From positions 74,677,001-74,741,000 of the forward strand of contig NC_134109.1 in the NCBI RefSeq assembly GCF_040939455.1: DNA of 64,000 nt. Direction: 5' to 3'. The DNA comes from Microcebus murinus (lineage: Eukaryota; Chordata; Mammalia; Primates; Cheirogaleidae). The notes under the pieces were generated by a model, which was not told the DNA's origin, made no database searches, and saw only the letters and a list, made by a program, of their open reading frames with translations. Below are positions 10,930-22,956 of this stretch, in pieces. Positions within the stretch are counted from its first letter, which is position 1; the number at the start of each line of letters is the position of its first letter. A program made the translations under genes and the position numbers.

Positions 10930-11480
10930 TGGTTATCAATACATTCCAGCCAAAGAGCATCAGAAACACACTTAGAGTTGAGCAAGTTGTGTTTATTACT
11001 CATCGCAGTGAGAGACAACACATACCATGGAAAAACTTAGGGCATAAGAGAGTGTTAGGAGAATCTACCATAAGCTTTGGGCTTCGGCTGGGTGATTTGA
11101 AGAGAGTCAAAAGAAACAGGAGTCCTACGTTAGATTAGATGCTGTGAGTGGGCCAATTCTATTACTGGGTATCTCAATAAATCCCATCTCTAGGGAGGGG
11201 AGACTAGAATGACTATGATATTGTAATTAGTAAAGAATTAGCAGTCACTCATTTTGGCTGAGAGAGGAGGGTTTGGTATTTTGCAGTTGGCATGGTGGCC
11301 TTGTTTTGTCTATGCTTAGACAGAATTATGAAATGGCCTTGATTATCCTGATGCCAGAGTAACTTTGTCAGAAGTTGGTATTCTGTGAGATTGTTTATAT
11401 CAAACAGGAGAATAATACAGCTTACTGAAGAGTTCCAGGGTAGCTTCGGAATGTCAGGGGCCACTCTCCCTGACCCCCAC
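10930..11480 (-). mobile_element. Probable endogenous-retrovirus LTR
   Basis: Read on the minus strand this resembles an ERV LTR 3' part: 'tctcactgcgatgag', the polyadenylation signal AATAAA (10997-10992), 'cttgctcaactct', 'gtgtttctgatgctctttgg'. Upstream is C-rich sequence including 'actctccctgaccccc'-like stretches. I cannot name the family with certainty and see no open viral frame. Confidence 0.45.
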
Positions 11481-12724
11481 TCAAGGTTCTGAGACGGTGC
11501 CTATTTAAAGAGCCACGTTAGACATTCTGCAGTGCAGGGCTAGGCAGGCACCAGCCAAGTTGCAGACAGCTGAATCAGGCAGGTCACACATAGTGACCAT
11601 GTTTGAGCCAAGACACTTACACATCAGGGGATATTTCCTGTGTGGCTCCAGCAGAGACTTCAATCTGTGGCTACTCTGGCTCTCTCAGGTTTGTCCCCTT
11701 CCCATGGCAGAACATACTGGACATTAAGAAGCATTAAACATTTGTTTGACTTCTGACCTTTTGGTTTGCAGTGTCCTTCTTATCCCCTCAAGATAGCCAA
11801 GTCTTTATCGACTTCTAGAAGATTAGAATTGAAAAGCATCATATAGGTGTTCTTTCTATTATACTATAATATTGCCTATCAATTGTTTGATTGCAATAGA
11901 TTTACAAAGAACATTATTAGGTTAAGTGAAAAAAATCACTCCTGTAATTTTAACATATGGGCGCTTGTTCTGCCCCTTGGAGCCACACAATCTTCTGTGA
12001 CTTCCACATGATAGCCCTCCAAACACTGGAATATAGCTATTACATTGTGCTTGTAATCCCAGGGTAGGTAGTGTCTCCCCACAGGCCCTGGGGAGGGGCT
12101 TGGATTGCTTCCCAGGGCTGAGTCAGGCCTTGTGTTGGAGGCACCAAGCTCCTCTTGGAGTTTTCCTGCCAACAGAGAAACTGACATCCGTTGAGCGGGG
12201 CTGGAGACCCTGCTGATTCCAATCATGCAACAGCTGGAAGACAGTGCAAAATTCTTTTTAAAAAATCAGCTTTTGCTCTGGAGTTTTTCTAGAGCTGACT
12301 GTAAAACAGAATATTTTCCTGTTGCCTCCACTATTAGACATTAATCCATTCATTTCAGCAGGACGCCAGGAAGGAAGTGCAGGCTTGGTGTCAGCCTTGG
12401 TGCAATTTCAGGAAGGCTGGGCGTGCCTGAGCTGCAGAGCTGCTGCACCCTTGGGTCTGCTGTGGATGGTGCCAAGTGTGCTGTGCTCCAGGAAGAGGGA
12501 GTGAGGCAGGGCATGTACATGAGCTCAGCCCCTGGGTGTCAGCTTCCACCAGCACTTGCACATGGTCTGTTCACTGCAGATCCAGATACTGTAGTACCAG
12601 CGCCTAGAAGCCTAATTACAGCAAGGCTCTGCATTAGGTCCAATAAATCCCCAAAACTAAGTCCCATAGTCCCAGGAACTCTTTTCTGATGTTTTCTTTA
12701 GATAGTGATTTATTTGAATTTATT
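11481..12724. other. Unassigned sequence
   Basis: No repeat recognised. Somewhat GC-richer at 12060-12560. Open frames here (60-96 codons on both strands) have no recognisable family. Confidence 0.4.
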
Positions 12725-12900
12725 CTAGTAGTTGGCGCTGTGCTAAATATATCTTCAACTCACACAACATCCCTATGTAATAGGTTCTATTATGATACCC
12801 GTTTTGGAAGCTTAGTAAAGCAACTTGTCTAGTAAGTAGCAGAGCCAGAGAGATCACCACACTATGACAGGGAGGCTCGTGGAGTCGGTTCCATATGCTG
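12725..12900 (-). repeat. MIR SINE fragment
   Basis: 'ggcgctgtgctaaatatatc', 'aactcacacaacatccctat', 'aataggttctattatgatac', 'cagagccagagagatc' follow reversed MIR order. Confidence 0.7.
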
Positions 12901-13184
12901 CTTGTGCTTTCACGACACAGAGAGAGGAGAGCAGAAGGCTGTGGGCGCTGTGAAGGCTCTCGCCCAAAAGAAAGAATGCGGTAGTGGTGGACTGGATTCT
13001 TGAAAGGAGGATTTCAGAAGGGTATAATTATTGCAGCGACAAGATCTATGGTAGCAGAAAAAAATGCCCTGGTTTGTGAGGACCCCTCATTTCCTTTTCG
13101 GATGATCTCTTGAAATATGAATCTTGAATGCCAGGGGCACGTGGCCAAGGAAGGCAGAATCATTGCGGGCGACCATTTTTGCTT

Positions 13185-13330
13185 TAGCTTGAGGAAGGGA
13201 GTGGGAAAGGAAGGAAAGAATGAAAGAAAAAAACCAAAGAAGAGCAAAAGAAAACAGAAATGGAGAAAGATAGGGAGTATCCTGGACTCGTCTGTAGCCC
13301 TTAAAACTGGAAGAGGGAAATTGAAGTCAT
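13185..13330 (+). repeat. Purine-rich low-complexity stretch
   Basis: GA-rich sequence ('gggaaaggaaggaaagaatg', 'gaaagaaaaaaacc'). The open frames over it are compositional. Confidence 0.7.
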
Positions 13331-13336
13331 TCTCCC

Positions 13337-13710
13337 TGTCTACGTCCATTCTGTGCTGCTGCAACAGAATACCACAGACGGGGTGATGCGTAGTGAACAG
13401 AACTTTCTTGGCTTATGATTCAGAAGGTTGGGCATTCCAAGATCAAGGGGCTGGCATCTGGTGAGGACTTTCTTGCTGCATTATCCCATGATGGAAGGGC
13501 AAATGGGGTGACGGGGGTGGGGGAGAGGGAGAGAAAAGTGGGCTGAACTCATCCTTTTATAAGGAACCCATTCCTATAATAGTGGCATCAATCCATTCAT
13601 GAAAGAAGAACCGTTTTGGCCTGTCATTAGGCCCCACCTCCCAACACTATTGCAATAGCGATTAAGTTTCTAACACATGCTTTTTGGAGGACACATTTAA
13701 ACCATGTACT
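13337..13710 (-). mobile_element. MST/THE1-type MaLR LTR
   Basis: Reversed LTR: 'ccattctgtgctgctgcaac', 'agaataccacagac', 'ggcattccaagatcaagggg', 'ggcatctggtgagg', 'tccttttataaggaaccc', 'cccacctcccaacactattg' and 'acacatttaaaccatg'. The order matches the MaLR consensus end to end, so it is a nearly complete solo LTR. Confidence 0.82.
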
Positions 13711-13894
13711 TCTCATCATAAAAAAAAAAAATTCCCCAAAATGATAAGCACCTTGATTATAGGCTGTACCAAACACAGCCTCCAGAATCCAGCTCTGTTT
13801 TACAATGTAACACTAGGTTATGTGGACTGTTTTTAAAATCACCTCTTAAGTATTGATTTGGAAATGGTGTCAAGTAAATGGAAAACCATGAGCT

Positions 13895-14120
13895 TAGAAA
13901 CCAGATTGTCCTAAGTTCAAATCCAAGCTCTGCCTCTTTTTAGCTTCATGAAATTGTACAAGTGATTTAATTTCTCTGAGCCTTAGTTTCCTCATCTATA
14001 AAATGGGGTAAATGTTAATGACATCTATCTCATGGGGTTATAAAGATTAAATGGGATAATGTATCTAAAACACCTCACATGGTACTGCTAGCCCATCATT
14101 AACATCTTTCTTCTCTTTCT
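13895..14120 (+). repeat. MIR SINE
   Basis: 'aagttcaaatccaagctctg', 'tctgagccttagtttcctca', 'tctataaaatggggtaaatg', 'tctcatggggttataaagat' and 'taaatgggataatgt' give a full-order MIR match. Confidence 0.88.
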
Positions 14121-14504
14121 TTAAGCTTAGCTCAATGTTCACATTATCTAAAGTATTAATATATCAGTAAAATTTAACCTCTATATAGGCCCACACATTA
14201 AAAGTGCAAAAGAAAATGACTGTATTTATCTGCTGTTTATTTTGAACTTTGAAGTTTCTCAAAAATACATATATCATATATATTTCTCTCTATCTGTATG
14301 TTTATTCATCAACAACCTAGTCCAATTAGTTCTGAGTTCTTGATCTTAAGATCCAGAGGACAGTAAGTAGTACTACTAAAGGATAATGTTGCAGAGCTTA
14401 TGAGGAAAACTAAAGTAATTTGATTTTCTTGGTCAAAGAGAGAAGGCTGAAGGAGAAACTTAGTTCAGACAAGGACAATGTCACTTTGTTAGAGGTGGTG
14501 CTTT

Positions 14505-14760
14505 GCAGTGTGGTGTGGGATAAAGGATATAGGCTCTGGAGTCAGGCCAGGTTCAAATTTTGCCCCTGCCACTTACCAGGCATGTGACATTGAGTTAGTT
14601 ACCAAAATCCTTGGAACTTCAGTTTGCTGATCTATGAAATGGGTAGACATAACACCTTCCCTGGAGGGTTGGTGGGAGCATTAAAAGAGGGGGTGTATGT
14701 ACGGGGTTTAGCATAGCAGCCAGCCCATACCAGATTGCCAGTACCACTACAGTAAGATAA
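14505..14760 (+). repeat. MIR SINE
   Basis: 'taggctctggagtcaggcca', 'ggttcaaattttgcccctgc', 'cacttaccaggcatgtgaca', 'acttcagtttgctgatctat' and 'gaaatgggtagacata' follow MIR from its 5' part. Confidence 0.88.
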
Positions 14761-14789
14761 TGACTAGCATCACCATCTCATCTAAGGAA

Positions 14790-14960
14790 AGCAACCTAGG
14801 TTAATGGCAAAAATACAATACCAGAAATCAATGGACTAGTGCTCACAGCTATGTGATTTTGGACCAGTCACTTTACCTTCCTATATCTCAGTTTCCAATA
14901 GAAATAATTCTTAGCGATGCCTGCCCTGTTTTATTTTACAGTTATTGCAGTTATTATAAA
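14790..14960 (+). repeat. MIR-like fragment
   Basis: 'cagctatgtgattttggacc', 'agtcactttacc' and 'tatctcagtttccaatag' match the MIR central part, just after the preceding MIR. Confidence 0.55.
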
Positions 14961-15189
14961 CTCTCAGAAAAAAATACAGGAGTGTATTTTTGTAAAACAC
15001 GAAGTGGGTCACACATGCAAGAGATTGATATGAAATGATGGGCTAGTGTACAGGTTTAGGCATGTCATCTAAATATTCTAGGGTTTCATCTTCAAATGTG
15101 CAAGCATGAAAATGATGTGTTACTGTTTTCTCCATAAAACTCTCTCTCTCTCTCCACAGTTAGACTAGAACCATGTATGGTCCTTACAG

Positions 15190-16195
15190 GTGATGTGTCC
15201 AGGTGATACAGAAGAGGTGTTTATTATTTCCATTCAAAACATTTCCAAATCTGACCTTCCAAGTCTCCCCTCTCAATGCCGATTAGTATTTCTTGAATTT
15301 TCTCCATTATTGTCAGAGGTGCTACCATTCTCCAAAGCTCCAGGAAGACTTGGATTTTTTTTTTATCTGCCTCCAAACCCTGATCCTCTCAGAAATTATT
15401 ATTCTTCCTTCAATATGCTTTTTCAGATATTTTTCCTTCATTCCATATCCATTACTCTTTTCCAGGCCCTTGGCCACTCACCCCCAAATTACTATACCGT
15501 TCCCCAAGGTATTAGATTTTGAATTCTGGTTCTGGGCCGTGCTGCAAATCAATTCCTTGATCAATTTCCTGTGAATATCAATTTGGCATGTTATTCACCA
15601 CACAGGAACCCTCCGTGGCATTTTATTAGAAATTCCCCAGCCCAATATTGGAAGTTCCTCATCAGCCAGGTCCACTGTCCTCTCTACTTTGAACTCCCAT
15701 CTCAACTCTAACATGAAGCCACCTAGACAGACTGGAGCCGGTCTCTGGACTGTCCCCTGTCCATCGCCTGTTTGCCTCTGCCTCAATGCCTCTGCTCCTG
15801 AGGGTCCCCCCTCCTCGTGGAATATTCTTCCTTACTGAATAAGTATATCCTGCATTTTTTTTCAAAGCTCAGCTCAAGCATCAGTTTCTCCAAGAAGTCT
15901 TCTCTTATTTCCCTTGCCCAATACTTTGCTTTCCTTCATTTTTCACATCCTTGGCACTTAGATTTGCAGTGCTCTCATGCGGTGACGTATGGAGCATTGT
16001 AATTATTCTCTAGTGTGTCACGAACACTACACAGTTAACAGACACTTGTTGACTTCATGCTTTGTCTCCTCCCTTCAACTGTAACTTCCTTTAGAATGAT
16101 GTTCACGTCTTACATTATTTCTGATGCCCCCATAGAATCTAGTGCAGGGCTTTGTCAGCAGTAGGAACTTAATTAACATTTAAAATGAATGCATG
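15190..16195 (+). repeat. LINE-2, sense, 3' third
   Basis: The clear part is 15800-16195: 'aaagctcagctcaagcatca', 'tccaagaagtcttctcttat', 'cctttagaatgatgttcacg' and 'gcagtaggaacttaattaac', in L2 3'-end order. The part from 15190 to 15800 is C/T-rich and probably upstream L2, with less certainty. Confidence 0.65.
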
Positions 16196-16204
16196 AATCA
16201 TATG

Positions 16205-16734
16205 TGGAAATAGCAGGACTCTGAGGTCCTAGAGTCTCTCCTCTCTCTGGGGCTTATAAGACCCATCTACCTCCTGTTTTTAGTTCCCTTCCTGATGGGA
16301 AGCTGGAGGACAGACAAAGACCGGTGAGAACCAAAGGCTGCTTGCTCGTCTAAACTGAGCAGACTGTGGGGCAAGTGTGGAGTTCCCAGCAGTGTGCCAG
16401 GGCAATGCTAAGCCATCAGTCTCCTAGGCCCTAGGTGTGTGCAGCTCAGCAGCTGAGTGTGTTCTGGGAAGCCCTGCATGCGGCTCCTGTCCTTGATGAG
16501 ACAAACACAAAGCTACAAGGGGTCCTTCTGTGCAGTCCTGGAGTAGGTGCAGATAACCAGGCAAGAGAAGGCTTCTTTAGCCCCAGCTGCTTCCTGGCCA
16601 TCCACAGTATTCTCTACACCGATATCACTCAGCAGGTAAATGAAGCCAACAGAATCTGTGCAGCCTCAAGTCGGTCAAATCCCATTGATTTTATTTCCAG
16701 AAATATCTATGAATTCAGCTTCTATTCTCTGCCA
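16205..16734. other. Unassigned sequence
   Basis: No feature recognised between two L2 blocks. A 105-codon open frame (16435-16752) has no recognisable family and runs into L2. Confidence 0.4.
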
Positions 16735-17075
16735 GCCCAACTACTGCCTTAGTCCAAGCTCTCCTTGTCTCTCATATGTAATGGAACAACAAGTCCCTGG
16801 CTGACCCTCCAGCTACCCAGCTACTCATCCTTCTCTGCTCCTGTTCCCTGTCCACATGGCCACCAAAGTTATCTGTCCGGAAAACAAAACAGAACAAAAC
16901 ACAGTGATTTGGCTGCTACTACGTCTACTGGCTCTTACCACCTACAGGAGAACGTTCTCATCAATGAGGCGGTCACATAAGCCTTCAAACCTCGGTTCCT
17001 TCCCTCTCCATCTCCTCTTGCACCATGTGCTTCACACACCCCGGGCTCTGACAACTGCCATTTCTCAGTGGTCCC
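16735..17075 (+). repeat. LINE-2, sense
   Basis: 'actgccttagtccaagctct' is a strong L2 signature (family 'actgccttagtccaggcc'). It is followed by diverged sequence, including 'cttccctctccatctcctct', in plausible order. Confidence 0.65.
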
Positions 17076-17544
17076 AGATTAGGCCACAGCCTCTGGAGGG
17101 GCTGTCTTTCTTTCTTTTACTGAAGGGTGCTCAGCTTATGAATCTCCTTTTTGTTAATATTTAGGGGGAATACCAAGGTGTGAGTTTGGCTGGGAGGACA
17201 AGGATATTCCCTGTTCCCAGCAGTGAGAGCACAGGTGCACCGACCGTGTGGTTTGGACTCTGAGAATCCATTCTGCTGGCAGCATGGCAACAGCATCCAG
17301 CGTGGAAGGACAGCAGTGGGGTCTGTGTCCAGTGATGCTGGGGTCCTGGCAGGCCTGTCCTGGGGTGAGGCCTTAGTCTGGTTCCAGCCCTTTGGCTTCC
17401 TTTGCTTTCTGCCAGTTTTCTTCCCTTGGTTCCAAGCCTCTCTGTTGATCTGAACTACTAGCCTCCCATATTATGAATTACTTTTTGGATTAAGTTCTCT
17501 AGAATCATAGTAAGCTGTTTGTAAATAAGAATTCTGAGTAATTC

Positions 17545-17910
17545 GCTTTTCATGATTTATACCTTTGCACAACTTCCCTCCATGCTTGTCCTGCACACTG
17601 GAAAACTTTTGCCCCTGATCCCTTCTCCAGCAGGTAAATCCCATAGATCCTTCAAGGCTCATTTCAAATGGTATTTCCTCTCCGTGGCCTTTTCCTATTC
17701 CTGGGGACTCAGTCATTCCCTCCACTAGGAGCCAATGGCACTTTTTGCACCTCTATTAAATGCTGTTGTAATGAACTTGACAGTGTAGTTTCCCATTTAC
17801 ACGTCTGTGTCTCTCATTAGACTCTCAGTTCCTTGGGGATCACAGCTGTATCTGATTCCTGGAATACAGCACAGTGCCTGACACAAAGTAGATGAATAGG
17901 GGTCATTTGT
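17545..17910 (+). repeat. LINE-2, sense, 3' end
   Basis: 'ccttcaaggctcatttcaaa', 'tttcctctccgtggcctttt', 'ttagactctcagttccttgg' and 'cacagtgcctgacacaaagt' reproduce the end of L2. Probably the same insertion as the block at 16735. Confidence 0.8.
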
Positions 17911-18819
17911 CATTTTGTGGGCTGTCCACTGTTTTACTCCCTTTCAATATTTGGGGAAATTGTTTGCTTTATGAGTCCTGGTGTAAGGCAGAACACACCT
18001 CCCACTCAAGACATGAAAATGCTATAGTTTTACATCCCCAGCTACACAGGTAGGGCATAGCAGGCTGTGACCTGGGCTTGACCGCTCAGGTGAACAGGCC
18101 CCAGGGTGCCCTTGACACAAAGTGACAAGGACAGCCCAGAGTCCACAGGGGAGGAGTTTCTAGGGCAGCAGCAGGGCAGTTAGAGGTGCATCCAGGGATG
18201 GTTTCTAGGATTCAGCAGAAGTGACGGCAGTATTCTTCTGAGTTGGTATTATGGTATGGCTTTGCCTGTGGTCCTGGAGGCACCTTAGTTTTGTTTATCC
18301 TTTCTTGTTTCTGAGTCTTACTCTTTAGGCTTCTAGGTAATTCCGTGAGCCATTCAATATCTCTTCAATTAATTCCTTCTCTGCTTAAGTACGCTCTATG
18401 TTTTGCTTACAACCATGACTCCTGATTCAAAGTTGGTACTCAATATTTGTTAAAAGAGTATGTGGATAGACAGGGATAGTCCAATATATAACTCTGAAGG
18501 AAAATGTTGGGTCTTTATGGTATCTTTTCCATTTTTGGATACAACCTACCCCCTATTTCTGTGATCCTCCCACCATTCCACTGGCCTCAAAGCAGCTCCT
18601 GGCTGCCTACTTTAGAAAAGAAATACTAAAGAAATTTACACAAAGTTGTTAATATCTAGAGGTAGGGATAATTCTATGGTTTGAATGAAAGACTTCACAA
18701 TAATGAAATTTGGAGTACACATTCCAAGTTAGCAGAGAGATATTTTATAGCAGAAAACCTTAGTAGCAATCTTACCCTACCGAATATGGGTAACTACCTA
18801 TCTGTATATTTGTGGGGCT

Positions 18820-18821
<2 letters not shown>
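17911..18821. other. Unassigned sequence
   Basis: No recognised repeat or gene. 'ttggtactcaatatttgtta' near 18430 is faintly L2/MIR-like. Confidence 0.4.
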
Positions 18822-18860
<39 letters not shown>

Positions 18861-18862
18861 TG
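18822..18862 (+). repeat. (TG)n microsatellite
   Basis: About 17 TG units followed by 'cgcgtgcacg'. Alternating purine-pyrimidine sequence of this kind favours Z-DNA. Confidence 0.95.
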
Positions 18863-19219
18863 CACGTAGTACTTATTTACATGGTAATGTGTTGGGAATT
18901 TTCTCTGTGTGTTTGAAGTGTAGAACAAATGATCTGCACAGAATTGCCCTGTCAAGGATGAGGCAGGTGAAAACGAGGGGCTACTGACAAATTGAATTGC
19001 ATCAGAAAAAAAAATTTCAGTCCTGACCCTTTACGAAATTCATGTTTTCATAAACCAGATGTCTCCTGCTCCAGTGCATACATCATTTGATAAGTGTTTG
19101 TTGATGGGGACAAGAGGCAAGAAAGTAATCAGAGAGCAATTTGTCCCTGTCCCTCCCCAGCTTCCTATCTGGGGCAATAAGACATATTTTTGTATAGGTC
19201 AGTAGGCACGGAGAGAGGA

Positions 19220-19390
19220 TTAAACAAAAGCTAATATTGGTAGAGTTTATAAAGCATCCTCACATACATTATCTCATGTAATCCTTACAGCTATCCTGGG
19301 ACGTGGACTCTAAGCTCCATTTTGCAGATGAGGAAGGCGAGGTTCTCAGAGGTTAAGTGACTTCAAATGAAGTGCTGGGCCGTCTAAAGG
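19220..19390 (-). repeat. MIR SINE
   Basis: 'tacattatctcatgtaatcc', 'ttacagctatcctgggacgt', 'ccattttgcagatgaggaag' and 'ctcagaggttaagtgacttc' match reversed MIR. Confidence 0.85.
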
Positions 19391-20404
19391 GAGCCCTCCT
19401 CAGTGCATATGCTCTCAGATTTGCTCTGGTTAAATTTAGTGAGTTTGCCAAACAGGTAAGGAAGGCTGGGAGAAGACTTCACATTAGACTTGATGGGGAA
19501 CTCCGAGAGCCCTAAGGCAAGTGCACAGCCAGCCATGATGGCTGCATCCTTACTGTATCTTGGCTTGCATCTTCTCGCTGCTGGTTGACTAGGGGAGAGC
19601 CACTTCGAAGTCGACCCAACATCTGCAAGCCCACCTCACACAGTTTGGCTTTATTTTTCACAGCTGGAGCACTAGTGCAGTGCACTTCATTTCTTGTGGC
19701 CTACAGTTCTGACAAAAAGTTAGCCTTAATCTGCTGACTCACTCTGATGAGATTGCTTTGGAAGTCACTCCAAAGTCACCAAGGCTAAATGGGATGCGGC
19801 TGTTAAGATAGAAATGCATTTCAGTTAATACCTCGCTGTACTGAAGCTAAGCCAGTGCCAGCCCTAATTCCTAAAGGAAAACAAATCCACAATAATCCAC
19901 CTTCTAATTCTGTGCAGACTGGCACCACACCAGATCATATCAGTTGTTAGTCCTCTTGCCTTCACACTGAGGCTTAGACCAACCCTTCACAAGGTTGAAT
20001 TTGAGGTCAGGAAGTGGCACAGGTAAAAATGTGTGGCCCAAGACAACACTAAGAGCTTCCCAGGTTTGTCTGAAATAATATTTACTCTGATGAGAGAAAT
20101 ATGCTCATTCTTTTTCAACGAAAAACCAACTTGAGCTCAGCAAGAAGCAAAGTACAAAACTATTTTTGCAGGTTGCAAGCAAGTCTTTGTTGGGTTAAAC
20201 TTGGCTTTGTCTTATTTCCTTTTTGCTCTTATTTTTCATTTTCTCCCCACCCTCTCATTCACACTAAGCTTCAAAGGACTGGGGAGAGAACCCATCGCTT
20301 CCTAGAAATATTCACATTTGAAGGTTACAGTTTGACTGGCGCAAAAGAAATAAATATGGAGGTCAAACAGACAAGGTAGATACTGAGGGTAAGATACTGG
20401 CTTA
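19391..20404. other. Unassigned sequence
   Basis: No repeat recognised in about 1 kb. Possibly unique primate DNA. Confidence 0.4.
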
Positions 20405-20405
20405 G

Positions 20406-20735
20406 GGCAGGGCTAGGCAAACTACATACAGTCCATGGGCCAAATCTATCCTGCCACCTGTTATTTTAAGACCTATAAGCTGAGACTAGTGTTTACATTT
20501 TTAAATGATTGGAAAAAATCAAAAGAAGACTTATATTTTGTGATGAGAAAGTTATACAAAACTCCAATTTCAGTGTCCAGAGTTTTATTGGAACATGGCC
20601 ATGCTCAACACTTTACCTATTGTCTGTGGCTGATTTTGTACATCAGTGATAAATAGTTGCAACACAGACTGTATGATCCACAAAGCCTAAAGTATTTACT
20701 ACCTGGGTCTTTACAGAAAATGTTTGTTACCTCCT
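20406..20735 (+). mobile_element. hAT-type non-autonomous DNA transposon
   Basis: The terminal part 'gctaggcaaactacatacag' and 'gtccatgggccaaat' is followed by 'ttttaaatgattggaaaaaa', 'gagttttattggaacatggc', 'tattgtctgtggctgatttt' and 'aaagcctaaagtatttacta', ending 'tttacagaaaatgtttgtta'. This is the well-known 'gcaaactacggccc' MER family. The same family, inverted, is at 34977-35195. Confidence 0.85.
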
Positions 20736-21180
20736 TTAGAGTAAAATGTTTATATAGCAAATGGCTCTCAAGGAGAGAGCAATTTATAAGTGGAAAGATA
20801 TATTCTTTTAACAACAAATGAAGCTGAATGAGCAAAGCTTTAACTTCAGTTAGCATCTCCCTTGCCAGCATAGAACAGTAGGCTAATCCCAGGGATAGTT
20901 GACCCTAAAATATTTCCCAGGGCAGTGGACCTCAGCGCATCTTTTTTCCAAAACTTTTCTAGGGCAGGGCACAGATGATCTCACCCAGGGTTGGGCAAAT
21001 GTACAGTGGACTTTAACTAGGTTCTGTTCTGATGCTTAGCTGCCACTGCAACTTTGACTTAAAGGGTGAGTATAAAGTTCTAACTAGTTATGCCTAAATC
21101 CCCAAGGAAAAAAATCTCCTTCAAGTTATCTTTGGCATAAAGTAGGTTTTCCCGTTTATTTAACTACCTAATAAATTGTT
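20736..21180. other. Unassigned sequence
   Basis: No feature recognised. Confidence 0.4.
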
Positions 21181-21184
21181 TTTC

Positions 21185-21400
21185 CCACAAACGTTTGTTG
21201 AGCACCAACGATCTACTAGGTGTTAGATATACAAAGGAGACTGAAATACCACCACTGTCTCTGGTTTTGAGGGGCTCATAGTTTAGTGGTAGAGAAACAC
21301 ATGGTGGTTGAATGAGATAGTTTTGACAGGACATATGTTTTATAATAAAGGTACAAGTAAAATGCCTGTGGGAGCTCAGAGAACACACAGAACTTGGGGT
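21185..21400 (-). repeat. LINE-2 3' end, antisense
   Basis: 'aacgtttgttgagcaccaac', 'tctactaggtgttagatata', 'gaggggctcatagtttagtg' correspond to the reversed L2 3' terminus. Confidence 0.7.
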
Positions 21401-21556
21401 GGAAAGGGTGAAACTAATGTTAAACTAGGTACAAAGTAATTTTATTGATGAATTGCTTAGTTAGACCTAGAATTTTGGAGAAAAGTAAGAGTGGTAGCAC
21501 ATAATGGCAACCTCAGTGTTACTTTTGGTTTCCCAAAAGTCCCACACTCTTTCTCC

Positions 21557-22956
<1,400 letters not shown>

